DNA of 64,000 bases from Blastococcus sp. TF02-09 (GCF_003319105.1 NZ_QOHH01000002.1:124001-188000); one strand, 5' to 3'. Positions 10,389-19,156 are shown, counted from the first letter of the stretch. Notes: a model not told the origin generated them from the letters alone. Made by a program: numbers and translations.

Positions 10389-11287
10389 GAAGGGCGCTGC
10401 TGGTCCTTCTGGCGGTCCTGGTGATGCCTCTGCCGACGTCCACGGCCCACGCGGCCGGCTCAGATTGTGAGGAGAGGTTCTGTTCCGACGTCTCCTACGG
10501 CGAAGGAGCCCTCGAAGCCTCCTTCCTCGGAGGCGAAGGCGACGCCTCGTATGCCGACCGGTCCTCTCCGCCAGCAAATCCCTACCGCTACCGCCTGCTC
10601 GTGCCGTGCGTCGTGAGCGACGCCCAGATTGAAGCCTGCCGTCCGAGCGACTTCCGAGACTGCAACGCTGCGCCGGACCGGGTCGTCAACTATTACATCG
10701 TCGAGCGTCAACGACTCATGCTGCCCGACAACACGACCATCGACGGCTTCGTACCGATCGGACCGCCACCGCCTCCAGGAACGCCGGTCGGGGAATGGGA
10801 GAACTTCGGTCGACGGTGCGTGGATGTCACGGCGCTGGACCCGCCGCCGTCGCCGGCTGAGGTGTTCCGCTACTTCCAGACCCTCCCGCTCCCCCAGCTA
10901 CCCACCCAGCAGCAACCACCCGGCGACGGCCTCGTCGGACTCCCCGTCATCTTCTTCACCGACGGACCCACCACCCAGACCTTCACCCTCGACATCCGCG
11001 GCTTCACCGTCGACATCACCGCCACCGCCACCTCCTTCACCTGGCACACCGGCGACGGCACCGACCTCACCACCACCGGCCCCGGCGCCCCCTACCCCGA
11101 CCACACCATCACCCACGACTACGCCAGCGGCAGCTACACCGCCTCCCTCACCACCACCTGGACCGCGACCTTCACCATCGACGGCGGCCTCACCGTCCCC
11201 GTCCCCGGCAGCACCACCACCGACGGACCACCGGTCACCTTCGACGTCCTCCAAGCCCGCCCCGTCCTCACCAACCCGTTCGACTGA
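10385..11287 (+). CDS. Secreted protein with C-terminal PKD-like beta domain
   Basis: About 300 aa. The ATG at 10385, which overlaps the upstream TGA, opens a signal peptide MRRALLVLLAVLVMPLPTSTAHA. The N-terminal part (to about residue 160) contains several cysteines and a polar, less GC-extreme region. From about residue 180 the sequence becomes a Thr-rich, beta-strand-rich domain with FTWHTGDGTDL, ITHDYASGSYTASLTTTW and similar runs, characteristic of PKD/Ig-like folds in actinobacterial exoproteins. The two halves differ in codon use, the second being packed with ACC and CCC. Function unknown; likely a partner of the adjacent lipoprotein. Confidence 0.75.
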   Translation: MRRALLVLLAVLVMPLPTSTAHAAGSDCEERFCSDVSYGEGALEASFLGGEGDASYADRSSPPANPYRYRLLVPCVVSDAQIEACRPSDFRDCNAAPDRVVNYYIVERQRLMLPDNTTIDGFVPIGPPPPPGTPVGEWENFGRRCVDVTALDPPPSPAEVFRYFQTLPLPQLPTQQQPPGDGLVGLPVIFFTDGPTTQTFTLDIRGFTVDITATATSFTWHTGDGTDLTTTGPGAPYPDHTITHDYASGSYTASLTTTWTATFTIDGGLTVPVPGSTTTDGPPVTFDVLQARPVLTNPFD

Positions 11288-11355
11288 TACCGATGAGTGG
11301 GCCTGTTCATCCCGGTCAGAGACGCGAGGGCCACCGGGCCCAGGAGGAGACGGCC

Positions 11356-11919
11356 ATGCGGAAGATCGTGATGCACCTGGGGATCTCGCTCGACGGCTAC
11401 TTCGAGGGGCCGGACGGCGACATCAGCTGGCACCGCGTCGACGAGGAGCTGCACTCCTTCTTCAACGAGCTCCTGGCCACGAGCAGCGCCTTCCTCGAGG
11501 GCCGGGTCACCTACGAGCTCATGGAGGAGTACTGGCCGACGGCGGACGAGGACCCCGATGCGCCGCCGCCCGTCGTGGAGTTCGCCAAGATCTGGCGGGG
11601 CATGCCGAAGGTCGTCTACTCGACGACCCTCGACACCGCCGGGCCCAACGCGACGGTGGTGCGCGAGGTGGTCCCTGACGAGGTCCGGGCGCTGCAGGCA
11701 CAGCCCGGCGGGGACATGGTCGTGGGCGGCCCCGTGCTGACCGAGTCCTTCCGCCGGCACGGTCTTATCGACGAGTACCGGATCTTCGTCAACCCCGTGC
11801 TGGTGGGCCGCGGACGCCGGCTCTTCGAGTCCGAAGGGATGCCCGCTGACCTGCGGCTGGTCGAGACGCGGCCCTTCACCAACGGCGTGGTGATGCTGCG
11901 GTACGAAGTACAGCGCTGA
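11356..11919 (+). CDS. RibD C-terminal/dihydrofolate reductase-like protein
   Basis: 187 aa single-domain protein of the RibD_C family that shares the DHFR fold. Visible signatures are KIVMHLGISLDGYFEGPDG at the N-terminus, the FLEGRVTYELMEEYWP segment, DMVVGGPVLTESF near residue 120 and VNPVLVGRGRRLF near residue 145. Members reduce pyrimidine or flavin-like substrates with NADPH, but many stand-alone copies have no known substrate. The ATG at 11356 follows AGGAGGAG at good spacing. It is a single-gene unit, not linked to riboflavin genes here. Confidence 0.8.
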   Translation: MRKIVMHLGISLDGYFEGPDGDISWHRVDEELHSFFNELLATSSAFLEGRVTYELMEEYWPTADEDPDAPPPVVEFAKIWRGMPKVVYSTTLDTAGPNATVVREVVPDEVRALQAQPGGDMVVGGPVLTESFRRHGLIDEYRIFVNPVLVGRGRRLFESEGMPADLRLVETRPFTNGVVMLRYEVQR

Positions 11920-11931
11920 CCACCACGGGCC

Positions 11932-12822
11932 TCAGCGCGGCACGCGCTCCCGATGGCCGGTCTGCAGGGCACGAGCGGCCGTCTCCAGCACCACGACGAC
12001 GTCCCGTCCGAAGACGACGTCGCACGGGTGCGTGCCGCCGGTGAGCGCGGCCGCCTGGAGCTCGTCGACCGCGAGGGCGAACGCGTCGACCGGCGGATCG
12101 GAGTCCGGCAGCAGCACCAGCCGTCCGGCGTCGCCGTGGACGAAGAACTCGACGCCGCCCGACATGGGCGCCACGGTGAGCGACAGCGTGACCGTCGACG
12201 CCGCCCCCGACTCGTGGGTCAGCACCAGGTGCACCGTGTCGCGCAGCCCGGCCCCGGCCTGCACCGCGACGACCGGGCCGAGCGCCGGCACCAGCACCGA
12301 CAGCGCGTGCGGACCCACGTCCCAGAGCGCGCCGTGCTCCTGCCGCCAGGGCGAGGCACCGAACGGCGAACCGTCGATCGACGCGAGCCAGGAACCGGCG
12401 CCCCCGGCGAGCTGGGTGCGGGCAGCCTGGGTGAGCCAGGTGGTGGTCGCCGACTGGAAGCGGAGCGTGAAGAAGGCGACCGAGGCGACGCCGGAATCGT
12501 GGACGGCGGCCACGACGCGGTCGGCTGCCTCGGCGCTGAGCGCGATCGGCTTCTCCAGCACGAGGTGCTTGCCGGCCGCTGCGGCGCGCTCGGCGAGCGG
12601 CGCCTGCACGTCCGGCGGGAGCGCGATCGAGACCGCGTCGACCTGACCCAGCAACTCATCGACGGCGGCGAAGCCCGGCACCTCGAACTCGGCCCCCAGC
12701 GCCTTGGCCCGGGCCAGGTCGCGACCCCACACCCCCACCAGCTCGGCCGACGGGTGCCCGGCGAGAGCGGGAGCGTGCACGGCCCGCGCCCACGGGCCGG
12801 TGCCGAGGACGCCGAAGCGCAC
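11932..12822 (-). CDS. Gfo/Idh/MocA family oxidoreductase
   Basis: 296 aa NAD(P)-dependent dehydrogenase. An N-terminal Rossmann domain with GVLGTGPWARAVH is followed by VDAVSIALPPDVQA and the family hallmark HLVLEKPIAL near residue 92; the C-terminal half is the alpha/beta substrate domain. The substrate, probably a sugar or cyclitol, cannot be deduced. It starts with GTG two nt after the upp stop codon, so it is in the upp transcription unit. Its 3' end is 12 bp from the convergent RibD-like gene without an evident terminator hairpin. Confidence 0.82.
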   Translation of the reverse strand: MRFGVLGTGPWARAVHAPALAGHPSAELVGVWGRDLARAKALGAEFEVPGFAAVDELLGQVDAVSIALPPDVQAPLAERAAAAGKHLVLEKPIALSAEAADRVVAAVHDSGVASVAFFTLRFQSATTTWLTQAARTQLAGGAGSWLASIDGSPFGASPWRQEHGALWDVGPHALSVLVPALGPVVAVQAGAGLRDTVHLVLTHESGAASTVTLSLTVAPMSGGVEFFVHGDAGRLVLLPDSDPPVDAFALAVDELQAAALTGGTHPCDVVFGRDVVVVLETAARALQTGHRERVPR

Positions 12823-12824
12823 GG

Positions 12825-13448
12825 TCAGACCGCGCCGAACTGGCGGTCGCCCGCGTCACCCAGGCCCGGGACGATGTAGGCGTTCTCGTTGAGCCCCTCG
12901 TCGATGCTGGCGGTGAACACCCGCAGCGGCAGGCCGCTGTCCCGCAGCCGCTGGAGGCCCTCGGGCGCCGCGAGGGCGCACAGCACGGTGATCTGCGTGG
13001 CGCCGCGGGCGGTGAGCAGGCCGCAGCAGTGCACCAGCGAGCCGCCGGTGGCCAGCATCGGGTCGAGCACGAACACGTGCCGGTCGACCAGCGTCTCCGG
13101 CAGGGAGGCCATGTAGGCCTCGGGCTGGAAGGTCTCCTCGTTGCGCGCCAGGCCGACGAACCCCATCTGCGACTCCGGCAGCATGCCGTGCGCGGTGTCG
13201 GCCATGCCCAGGCCGGCGCGCAGCACCGGCACGATCAGCGGCGGCGCCGCCAGTCGGTAGCCGGTGGTCTCCACGACCGGTGTCCGGATCGGCTCCTCGG
13301 CCACCGCCAGCTCCCGCGTGGCCTCGTAGACCAGCATCTGGGTCAGCTCGCGGAGGGCCGCGCGGAAGGCGGCGTTGTCGGTGCGCTCGTCGCGCATCCG
13401 GCTCAGCCGGGCGCGGGCCAGGGGGTGGTCGACGACGGTGAGCTGCAC
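12825..13448 (-). CDS. upp: Uracil phosphoribosyltransferase
   Basis: Salvages uracil with PRPP to UMP, 207 aa, the usual length. Motifs are [20 protein letters not shown] (N-terminus), [18 protein letters not shown] near residue 75, the PRPP loop [13 protein letters not shown] near residue 125 and the uracil-site C-terminus [16 protein letters not shown]. It completes the pyrimidine salvage route begun by cdd and deoA elsewhere in this window. The promoter would lie in the short gap shared with the 3' end of the DUF222-HNH gene. Confidence 0.96.
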   Translation of the reverse strand: MQLTVVDHPLARARLSRMRDERTDNAAFRAALRELTQMLVYEATRELAVAEEPIRTPVVETTGYRLAAPPLIVPVLRAGLGMADTAHGMLPESQMGFVGLARNEETFQPEAYMASLPETLVDRHVFVLDPMLATGGSLVHCCGLLTARGATQITVLCALAAPEGLQRLRDSGLPLRVFTASIDEGLNENAYIVPGLGDAGDRQFGAV

Positions 13449-13504
13449 GGGAGGAACGGTAGCGGCCCGTGGCGCAGGTCAGCAGGGCCGCCTCCCCCGC
13501 TCGC

Positions 13505-15022
13505 TCACGCCGCGACCAGCGGCCGGCCCCGCGCCTCCGCGGCCAGCCGCCGCTGGAAGTCACGGCTGGCGAGCAGCACCCACACGACGTGGTCGAGATC
13601 CATCCGTTCACCGTTCGCCTGCATCGCCACCGGCAGCTCCGGCGGACCGGACGGGAACAGCAGCGCCTCCAGGTCGCCGACGGGGCGGGTGCCCGACGGT
13701 GCCGCCGGCGCCACCCGGGGCGCGACGGCGGCTGCGGCGACCGGCCGTCGGGCGGCGAGCTCGTCGATCGGCTGCACGCCGATGAAGGCATCGCCGGAGC
13801 CGGTGGCGTCCGCACTCACGCCATGGACGAACGCCGCGTCGGCGGCGCCCCACACCCGCCGACCGTCCGGCGTGAGCACCACCAGCCGCCCGTCCCGACG
13901 CGACATGACGAGGTCCTGGTCGTGCACCAGTCCGTGGTCGACGTCGCAGAGCAGCACCAGGTTGTCGACATCGGTGCCGCCGCCGAACAGCCAATGCCGC
14001 ATGTGGTGGGCGTGCAGCCGTTCGATCCTTGTCTCGGTGCACCCGGGCCGGGCGCACCCACCGTCCCGCCGGATCAGCGCGCGCCGCTGGGCACGGGTGG
14101 GCAGCCGACGGGACCGTCCGACGCCCAGCACCTCCCGGCCCCGTTCCAGCATGGTGACGACCGCCGCGCCGCAGAGCATCCGTCGGACCTGAGCCGGGTG
14201 CAGCGCGGGGCCGCCCTCCAGGTAGGCCTGGCCGGCCGCGCCGTCCTCGGCCAGCACGGCGGCGTCGGCGTGCACCACGACCTCCCGGAGAGGCGGGTCG
14301 CCGGGCCGGCGATCGACACGCCTGCCCGCTCGGACGAGGTCCACCACGGCGGCACACCGACGGGCCGTGGTGCGCTCGCGAGCGGCGGCCAGCGCCTCCC
14401 GCTCCGACCCGGCCGCGTCGTCCCCGGCTGCGTCGGGCGCGTGGTCGGCCGCGGCGCGCTTCTCCGCGGCCCGGTCGCGCCGGGCCACGGTTTCGGTGCG
14501 CGACTCGACCGCCGCGAGGAAGTCGGCGCCGTCCTCCGGCGCGAGGCGCATGCGGACGACCAGCGTGCCGTCGTCGTCCCACCAGTACTGGAACTCCTTC
14601 TTCCTGGCGACGGTGCCCTCGTCGACCCGGTCGCTCCGCCGCCAGGCCCGCACCGCGCGCTCGACCTGGGACGCGGTTCCCGCGAGCGCGAGGTCCAGGA
14701 GCGTCTGCTCGGTCTCCGGCTCGGCGACGCGGGTCACCGCGCGCACCTTCGAGTACGACAGCCGCCCCTCCGCGAAGGCTGCCGCCAGACGCGGGAGGCC
14801 GGTCAGCGCCCGGGCGACGCGGACGTGCTCGCGAGCCGTGACGGGCGCCATGCCGCACTGCCAGGCCAGCCAGTGCGCACACGAGACGATGCCGTGCGCA
14901 CTCCAGCCCTCCCGCCGGTCGAACTCCGCGATCAGCCGCAGCCACGCCGCCGTCGCGGCCGCAAGCCGCACGGCACCCGCAGTGATCTCACGGGCCAGGT
15001 CTGGCAAGGGTCTCTCCGCCAC
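13505..15022 (-). CDS. DUF222 domain HNH endonuclease (13E12 repeat family)
   Basis: 505 aa. N-terminal DUF222 region (IVSCAHWLAWQCGMAPVTA, VRVARALTGLPRLAAAFAEG, LSYSKVRAVTRVA) and a C-terminal HNH nuclease with Zn ligands (CARPGCTETRIERLHAHH) and DVDNLVLLCDVDHGLVHD. The frame extends to 15454, but GTG at 15022 is preferred: it follows AAGGAGGAG at ideal spacing and the sequence upstream of it looks non-coding. A near-perfect SOS box directly upstream implies LexA control. These multicopy actinobacterial proteins have no settled role; relationship to the M. tuberculosis 13E12 repeat family is from memory. Confidence 0.85.
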   Translation of the reverse strand: MAERPLPDLAREITAGAVRLAAATAAWLRLIAEFDRREGWSAHGIVSCAHWLAWQCGMAPVTAREHVRVARALTGLPRLAAAFAEGRLSYSKVRAVTRVAEPETEQTLLDLALAGTASQVERAVRAWRRSDRVDEGTVARKKEFQYWWDDDGTLVVRMRLAPEDGADFLAAVESRTETVARRDRAAEKRAAADHAPDAAGDDAAGSEREALAAARERTTARRCAAVVDLVRAGRRVDRRPGDPPLREVVVHADAAVLAEDGAAGQAYLEGGPALHPAQVRRMLCGAAVVTMLERGREVLGVGRSRRLPTRAQRRALIRRDGGCARPGCTETRIERLHAHHMRHWLFGGGTDVDNLVLLCDVDHGLVHDQDLVMSRRDGRLVVLTPDGRRVWGAADAAFVHGVSADATGSGDAFIGVQPIDELAARRPVAAAAVAPRVAPAAPSGTRPVGDLEALLFPSGPPELPVAMQANGERMDLDHVVWVLLASRDFQRRLAAEARGRPLVAA

Positions 15023-15033
15023 GAGCTCCTCCT

Positions 15034-15049
15034 TCGAACGTGTGATCGA
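15034..15049 (-). promoter_or_regulatory. LexA/SOS box
   Basis: TCGAACGTGTGATCGA matches the actinobacterial LexA consensus TCGAAC-N4-GTTCGA at 11 of 12 fixed positions, and the dyad extends by further symmetric bases on both sides. It lies 12-27 nt upstream of the GTG start of the DUF222-HNH gene, abutting its Shine-Dalgarno sequence, so a bound repressor would block transcription. Confidence 0.7.
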
Positions 15050-15098
15050 AGGTACGGGTGGGGTCTGACAGTTCGGAGTGCCGCCGACGGCGGGACGC

Positions 15099-15372
15099 TT
15101 CCGCGGGAACGTGCCCGGAGCCTGGCCGCAACAGAGCCCGCGGCTACACCGAGCGGTGTCTGCCGGGTGCCCCCTGGTGAGGACGGGCTCGGGCTGACGC
15201 TGCTGCTTCTCCACATTCCCGAGGCATGGGTGTTCCCGCGGGAACACGGTGAGCGGGAACGCGGCCACGGGGACAGCGGCGGCCGCCGCACCTGCGACCC
15301 GAGGCACTGACGGTCCCGAACCAGCACCGGACGGAGTCGGCGTCGCAGGCGCGCACGTTCCCGCGGGAACGT
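15099..15372. repeat. Three-copy GTTCCCGCGGGAAC palindrome cluster
   Basis: Perfect 18-bp palindromes lie at 15230-15247 (GTGTTCCCGCGGGAACAC) and 15355-15372 (ACGTTCCCGCGGGAACGT), with a one-base-shorter copy at 15099-15110 and half sites near 15252 and 15680. Their flanks differ while the core is constant, which suggests protein binding sites or a dispersed small palindromic repeat rather than a tandem duplication. They lie in the spacer of an accessory patch. Confidence 0.55.
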
Positions 15373-15398
15373 CCGGCGGAGCACGGAAGAATGCGGAC

Positions 15399-15755
15399 GT
15401 GCCCGCCATCGAGATCGGAGCACTGCCCGCCCGCGCTGCCGGTGAGCTGCTCACCCTCCAGCGCGCTGCCTACGTGACCGAGGCCCAGCTCTACGACGAC
15501 GCCCGGCTACCGGCGCTCGTGCAGACCCTCGACGAACTCAGGGCGGAGCTGGTCCGGTGCCTCGTCGCGCAGGCCGGACGCCGGCTCGTCGCGCCGTGCG
15601 CACCCGGGAGGAGAACGGCGTGGGCGACGCTGTTCACGGGGCACCTGAGCACGGCGAACCTCCGGCTCTACGAGCGGCACGGCTACCGGGAGTCCCGGCG
15701 GGAACGCGTGCACGCCGGCCTCGATCTCGTCCACCTGGACAAGGACCTCGCCTGA
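15399..15755 (+). pseudogene. Degenerate GNAT N-acetyltransferase
   Basis: The frame from GTG 15399 begins like a GNAT enzyme (IEIGALPARAAGELLTLQRAAYVTEAQLY) and ends like one (TLFTGHLSTANLRLYERHGYRE), but the middle is missing. The acetyl-CoA loop Q/RxxGxG/A is absent. In another frame around 15585-15625 the sequence reads AVRTREENGVG, resembling the beta strand just before the missing loop. A frameshift plus an internal deletion of some tens of codons explains this. It would be inactive as an acetyltransferase. It sits beside the palindrome cluster. Confidence 0.65.
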
Positions 15756-15841
15756 CCTCCAGCACGGCGTCGGAGCGCATCCCCCTCCGTCGGGGTGAGC
15801 GGGAGCGGAAGCACGACCGCGGACAGGGGAGAATGGCCGGC

Positions 15842-16837
15842 ATGACCCACGTGCTCGACCCCGACGCACTGTCGGACGACGCTCGGGCGCTGTCCGTGCC
15901 GCTGCCCCCGTACCGCGACGTGACCCGCTCCGACTCCGCCTTCCGCGCCTTCCTGCACGGCCTGCCGGGGGTGGACCAGGTGGGCGCCGAGGCACGCGTC
16001 GCGCAGCTCGGCACCCGCTCGATCAAGACCACGTCCAAGGCATGGGCGATCGACACCGCCATCTCGATGGTCGACCTCACCACGCTCGAGGGCGCCGACA
16101 CCCCCGGCAAGGTGCGCAGCCTGGCCGCCAAGGCGCTCCGCCCCGACCCCACCGACCCGACCTGCCCGCGCGTGGCCGCGGTCTGCGTCTACGGCGACCT
16201 CGCAGGGGTCGCCCGCGAGGCGCTCGGCAACAGCGGCGTGCACGTCGCCGCCGTCGCCACCGCGTTCCCCAGCGGCCGCGCCAGCCGGGCGGTCAAGCTC
16301 GCCGACGTGCGCGACGCCGTCCAGAACGGCGCGGACGAGATCGACATGGTCATCGACCGGGGCGCGTTCCTCGCCGGCCGCTACCTCGAGGTCTACGAGG
16401 AGATCGTCGCTGTCAAGGAGGCCTGCGGCGACGCCCACCTCAAGGTCATCCTCGAGACCGGCGAGCTGGTCACCCTCGACAACGTCCGCCGCGCCAGCTG
16501 GATCGCGATGCTCGCCGGCGGCGACTTCATCAAGACCTCCACCGGCAAGGTGAGCCCCGCCGCGACGCTGCCCGTCGCCCTGGTGATGCTCGAGGCGGTC
16601 CGCGACTTCCGCGCCGCCACCGGTCGCCAGGTCGGCTTCAAGCCCGCCGGCGGCATCCGCACGACCAAGGACGCCGTCAAGCACCTCGTGCTCATCAACG
16701 AGACCGTCGGCCCCGACTGGCTCGACCCCGACTGGTTCCGCTTCGGCGCCTCCAGCCTGCTCAACGACCTCCTGCTGCAGCGCCAGAAGCTGCGCACCGG
16801 CCACTACTCCGGCCCCGACTACGTGAGCGTGGACTGA
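15842..16837 (+). CDS. deoC: Deoxyribose-phosphate aldolase
   Basis: Class I aldolase that splits 2-deoxyribose-5-phosphate into glyceraldehyde-3-phosphate and acetaldehyde, 331 aa (the longer DeoC form). Schiff-base and active-site motifs are KVILETGEL, GGDFIKTSTGKVSPAATL with the catalytic Lys, and VGFKPAGGIRT. The ATG at 15842 is preferred over the in-frame ATG at 15833 because a GGGGAG stretch is nine nt upstream. The aldehyde dehydrogenase genes follow after 7 bp, so the acetaldehyde product is probably oxidised at once. Confidence 0.93.
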   Translation: MTHVLDPDALSDDARALSVPLPPYRDVTRSDSAFRAFLHGLPGVDQVGAEARVAQLGTRSIKTTSKAWAIDTAISMVDLTTLEGADTPGKVRSLAAKALRPDPTDPTCPRVAAVCVYGDLAGVAREALGNSGVHVAAVATAFPSGRASRAVKLADVRDAVQNGADEIDMVIDRGAFLAGRYLEVYEEIVAVKEACGDAHLKVILETGELVTLDNVRRASWIAMLAGGDFIKTSTGKVSPAATLPVALVMLEAVRDFRAATGRQVGFKPAGGIRTTKDAVKHLVLINETVGPDWLDPDWFRFGASSLLNDLLLQRQKLRTGHYSGPDYVSVD

Positions 16838-16844
16838 CCGACCC

Positions 16845-18287
16845 ATGAGCGTTTTCGAATACGCCCCCGCCCCCGAGTCGCGGTCGATCGTCGACATCGC
16901 GCCCTCCTACGGGCTGTTCATCGACGGCGAGTTCGTCGACGGCACCGGCGAGTCGTTCAAGACGGTGAACCCGGCGACCGAGGAGGTGCTGACCGAGGTC
17001 TCCGCCGGCAGCGAGGCCGACGTCGACCGCGCCGTCCGCGCCGCCCGCCGCGCCTTCGACAAGACCTGGGGCCCTCTGCGGCCGGCCGACCGCGGCAAGT
17101 ACCTCTTCCGCATCGCCCGCCTGCTGCAGGAGCGCGCCCGCGAGTTCGCCGTCCTGGAGTCGCTGGACAACGGCAAGCCGATCCGGGAGTCCCGCGACGT
17201 CGACGTCCCCCTGGCCGCGGCGCACTTCTTCTACTACGCCGGCTGGGCCGACAAGCTCGACCACGTCGGTCTCGGCACCAAGCCGCGGCCGCTCGGCGTC
17301 GCCGGCCAGGTCATCCCGTGGAACTTCCCGCTGCTCATGCTGGCGTGGAAGGTCGCCCCGGCCCTGGCCGCCGGCAACACCGTCGTCCTCAAGCCGGCCG
17401 AGACCACGCCGCTGACCGCGCTGCTGTTCGCCGAGATCTGCCGCCAGGCCGACCTGCCCGCGGGCGTGGTCAACATCGTCACCGGCGCCGGTGACACCGG
17501 CCGGGCGGTGGTCGAGCACGGCGACGTCGACAAGGTCGCGTTCACCGGCTCCACGGACGTCGGCCGGCAGATCGCCCGCGCGGTCGCCGGAACCCGCAAG
17601 AAGCTGACGCTGGAGCTCGGCGGCAAGGCGGCGAACATCGTCTTCGACGACGCCCCGATCGACCAGGCCGTCGAGGGCATCGTGCAGGGGATCTTCTTCA
17701 ACCAGGGCCACGTCTGCTGCGCAGGCTCCCGGCTGCTGGTGCAGGAGTCGATCCACGACGAGGTCATCGCCGGCCTGCAGCGGCGCATCGGCACCCTGCG
17801 CGTCGGCGACCCGCTGGACAAGAACACCGACATCGGCGCGATCAACTCCGCCGAGCAGCTCGCCCGCATCCGCGAGCTCTCCGACATCGGCGAGGCCGAG
17901 GGCGCCCAGCGCTGGCAGCCGGCGTGCGACCTACCCGACCGCGGTTTCTGGTACCCGCCGACGGTCTTCACCGACGTCTCCCCCGCGCACCGGATCGCCC
18001 GCGACGAGATCTTCGGCCCGGTGCTGTCGGTGCTGACCTTCCGGACGCCGGACGAGGCGGTCGCCAAGGCGAACAACAGCACCTACGGGCTCTCGGCCGG
18101 CATCTGGTCGGAGAAGGGCTCGCGCATCCTGAGGATCGCGGACCAGCTCCGCGCCGGCGTGGTGTGGGCCAACACCTTCAACAAGTTCGACCCGACGTCG
18201 CCCTTCGGCGGCTACAAGCAGTCCGGCTACGGCCGCGAGGGCGGCCGCCACGGCCTGGCCGCGTACCTGGAAGGTGCAGACCAGTGA
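16845..18287 (+). CDS. Aldehyde dehydrogenase, catalytic (ALDH16 N-terminal-like)
   Basis: 480 aa, full-length ALDH. NAD-binding [12 protein letters not shown] near residue 155, [12 protein letters not shown] near residue 230, the Glu motif [14 protein letters not shown] near residue 258, and the catalytic Cys291 in [13 protein letters not shown]. The C-terminus ends in [14 protein letters not shown] as usual. It is 7 bp from deoC and overlaps (GTGA) a second, catalytically dead ALDH gene. The obvious job is oxidation of acetaldehyde from DeoC to acetate. Together the two proteins add up to about 770 residues, close to the length of fused bacterial ALDH16 proteins. Confidence 0.92.
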   Translation: MSVFEYAPAPESRSIVDIAPSYGLFIDGEFVDGTGESFKTVNPATEEVLTEVSAGSEADVDRAVRAARRAFDKTWGPLRPADRGKYLFRIARLLQERAREFAVLESLDNGKPIRESRDVDVPLAAAHFFYYAGWADKLDHVGLGTKPRPLGVAGQVIPWNFPLLMLAWKVAPALAAGNTVVLKPAETTPLTALLFAEICRQADLPAGVVNIVTGAGDTGRAVVEHGDVDKVAFTGSTDVGRQIARAVAGTRKKLTLELGGKAANIVFDDAPIDQAVEGIVQGIFFNQGHVCCAGSRLLVQESIHDEVIAGLQRRIGTLRVGDPLDKNTDIGAINSAEQLARIRELSDIGEAEGAQRWQPACDLPDRGFWYPPTVFTDVSPAHRIARDEIFGPVLSVLTFRTPDEAVAKANNSTYGLSAGIWSEKGSRILRIADQLRAGVVWANTFNKFDPTSPFGGYKQSGYGREGGRHGLAAYLEGADQ

Positions 18288-19156
18288 TCGGGAACGACCG
18301 GCTCGCCGTGCGCAAGACCTACAAGCTCTACGTGAACGGCGCCTTCCCGCGGTCGGAGTCCGGCCGCACCTACGAGGTCACCGACGCCAAAGGCCACTTC
18401 CTCGCCAACGCCGCCCGCGCCTCGCGCAAGGACGCCCGGGACGCCGTCGTCGCCGCCCGGGCCGCCTTCCCGAAGTGGTCGGGCGCCACGGCCTACAACC
18501 GCGGCCAGGTGCTCTACCGCGTGGCCGAGGTGATGGAGGGCCGGCACGTCCAGTTCTGCGAGGAGGTCGCCGCCGGCGAGGGCCTCAGCTCCTCGAAGGC
18601 GCGGGCCGCCGTCGACGCCGCCATCGACCGCTGGGTCTGGTACGCCGGCTGGACCGACAAGCTGGCCGCCGTGCTGGGCGGCGCCAACCCCGTCGCGGGC
18701 CCGTACTTCGACTTCTCGACGCCCGAGCCGACCGGGGTGGTGGCGGTCCTGGCCCCGCAGCAGTCGAGCTTGCTCGGTCTGGTCAGCGTCCTGGCCCCCG
18801 TCCTCGCCACGGGCAACACCGCCGTCGTCGTCACGTCGAAGGACCGGCCGCTGCCGGCGGTCACCCTGGCCGAGGTGCTGGCCACCAGCGACGTCCCGGG
18901 CGGGGTGGCCAACCTGCTCACCGGGGACGCCGAGGAGCTGGGCACCTGGCTGGCCGAGCACGCCGACGTCGACGGCATCGACCTCACCGGCGCCCCGCCG
19001 AAGCGCGCGATGGAGTTCGAGCGGGAGGCCGCCGGCACCATCAAGCGCGTCGTGCGCCCGCCGGCCACCGAGCCGGACTGGACCGCCGACCCCGGGCTCA
19101 CCCGGATGACCCCGTTCCTGGAGACCAAGACGGTGTGGCATCCGATGGGTGTCTGA
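18284..19156 (+). CDS. Truncated pseudo-aldehyde dehydrogenase (ALDH16 C-terminal-like)
   Basis: About 290 aa. The N-terminal half follows the ALDH cofactor domain (LYVNGAFPRSESGRTYEV, ATAYNRGQVLYRVAEVMEG, VWYAGWTDKLAAVLGG, GVVAVLAPQQSSLLGL). It lacks the GSTxxG turn, the ELGGK glutamate and the whole catalytic cysteine domain, ending in FLETKTVWHPMGV. The sequence shows no frameshift, and the frame is open and GTGA-coupled to the active ALDH. This looks like the pseudo-ALDH domain of ALDH16 encoded as a separate polypeptide, possibly a structural or regulatory subunit. That reading is inference. Confidence 0.72.
   Translation: MIGNDRLAVRKTYKLYVNGAFPRSESGRTYEVTDAKGHFLANAARASRKDARDAVVAARAAFPKWSGATAYNRGQVLYRVAEVMEGRHVQFCEEVAAGEGLSSSKARAAVDAAIDRWVWYAGWTDKLAAVLGGANPVAGPYFDFSTPEPTGVVAVLAPQQSSLLGLVSVLAPVLATGNTAVVVTSKDRPLPAVTLAEVLATSDVPGGVANLLTGDAEELGTWLAEHADVDGIDLTGAPPKRAMEFEREAAGTIKRVVRPPATEPDWTADPGLTRMTPFLETKTVWHPMGV

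Larger units (their letters stand above)
15023..15398. other. 376-bp intergenic region, no gene; SOS box and palindromes
   Basis: Spacer between the HNH endonuclease gene and the broken GNAT gene. It contains the ribosome-binding site and SOS box of the endonuclease gene at the left end, and three copies of a TTCC(C)GCGGGAA palindrome. I see no convincing ORF, tRNA or IS end here. The open frames that cross it have no family resemblance. Confidence 0.6.
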
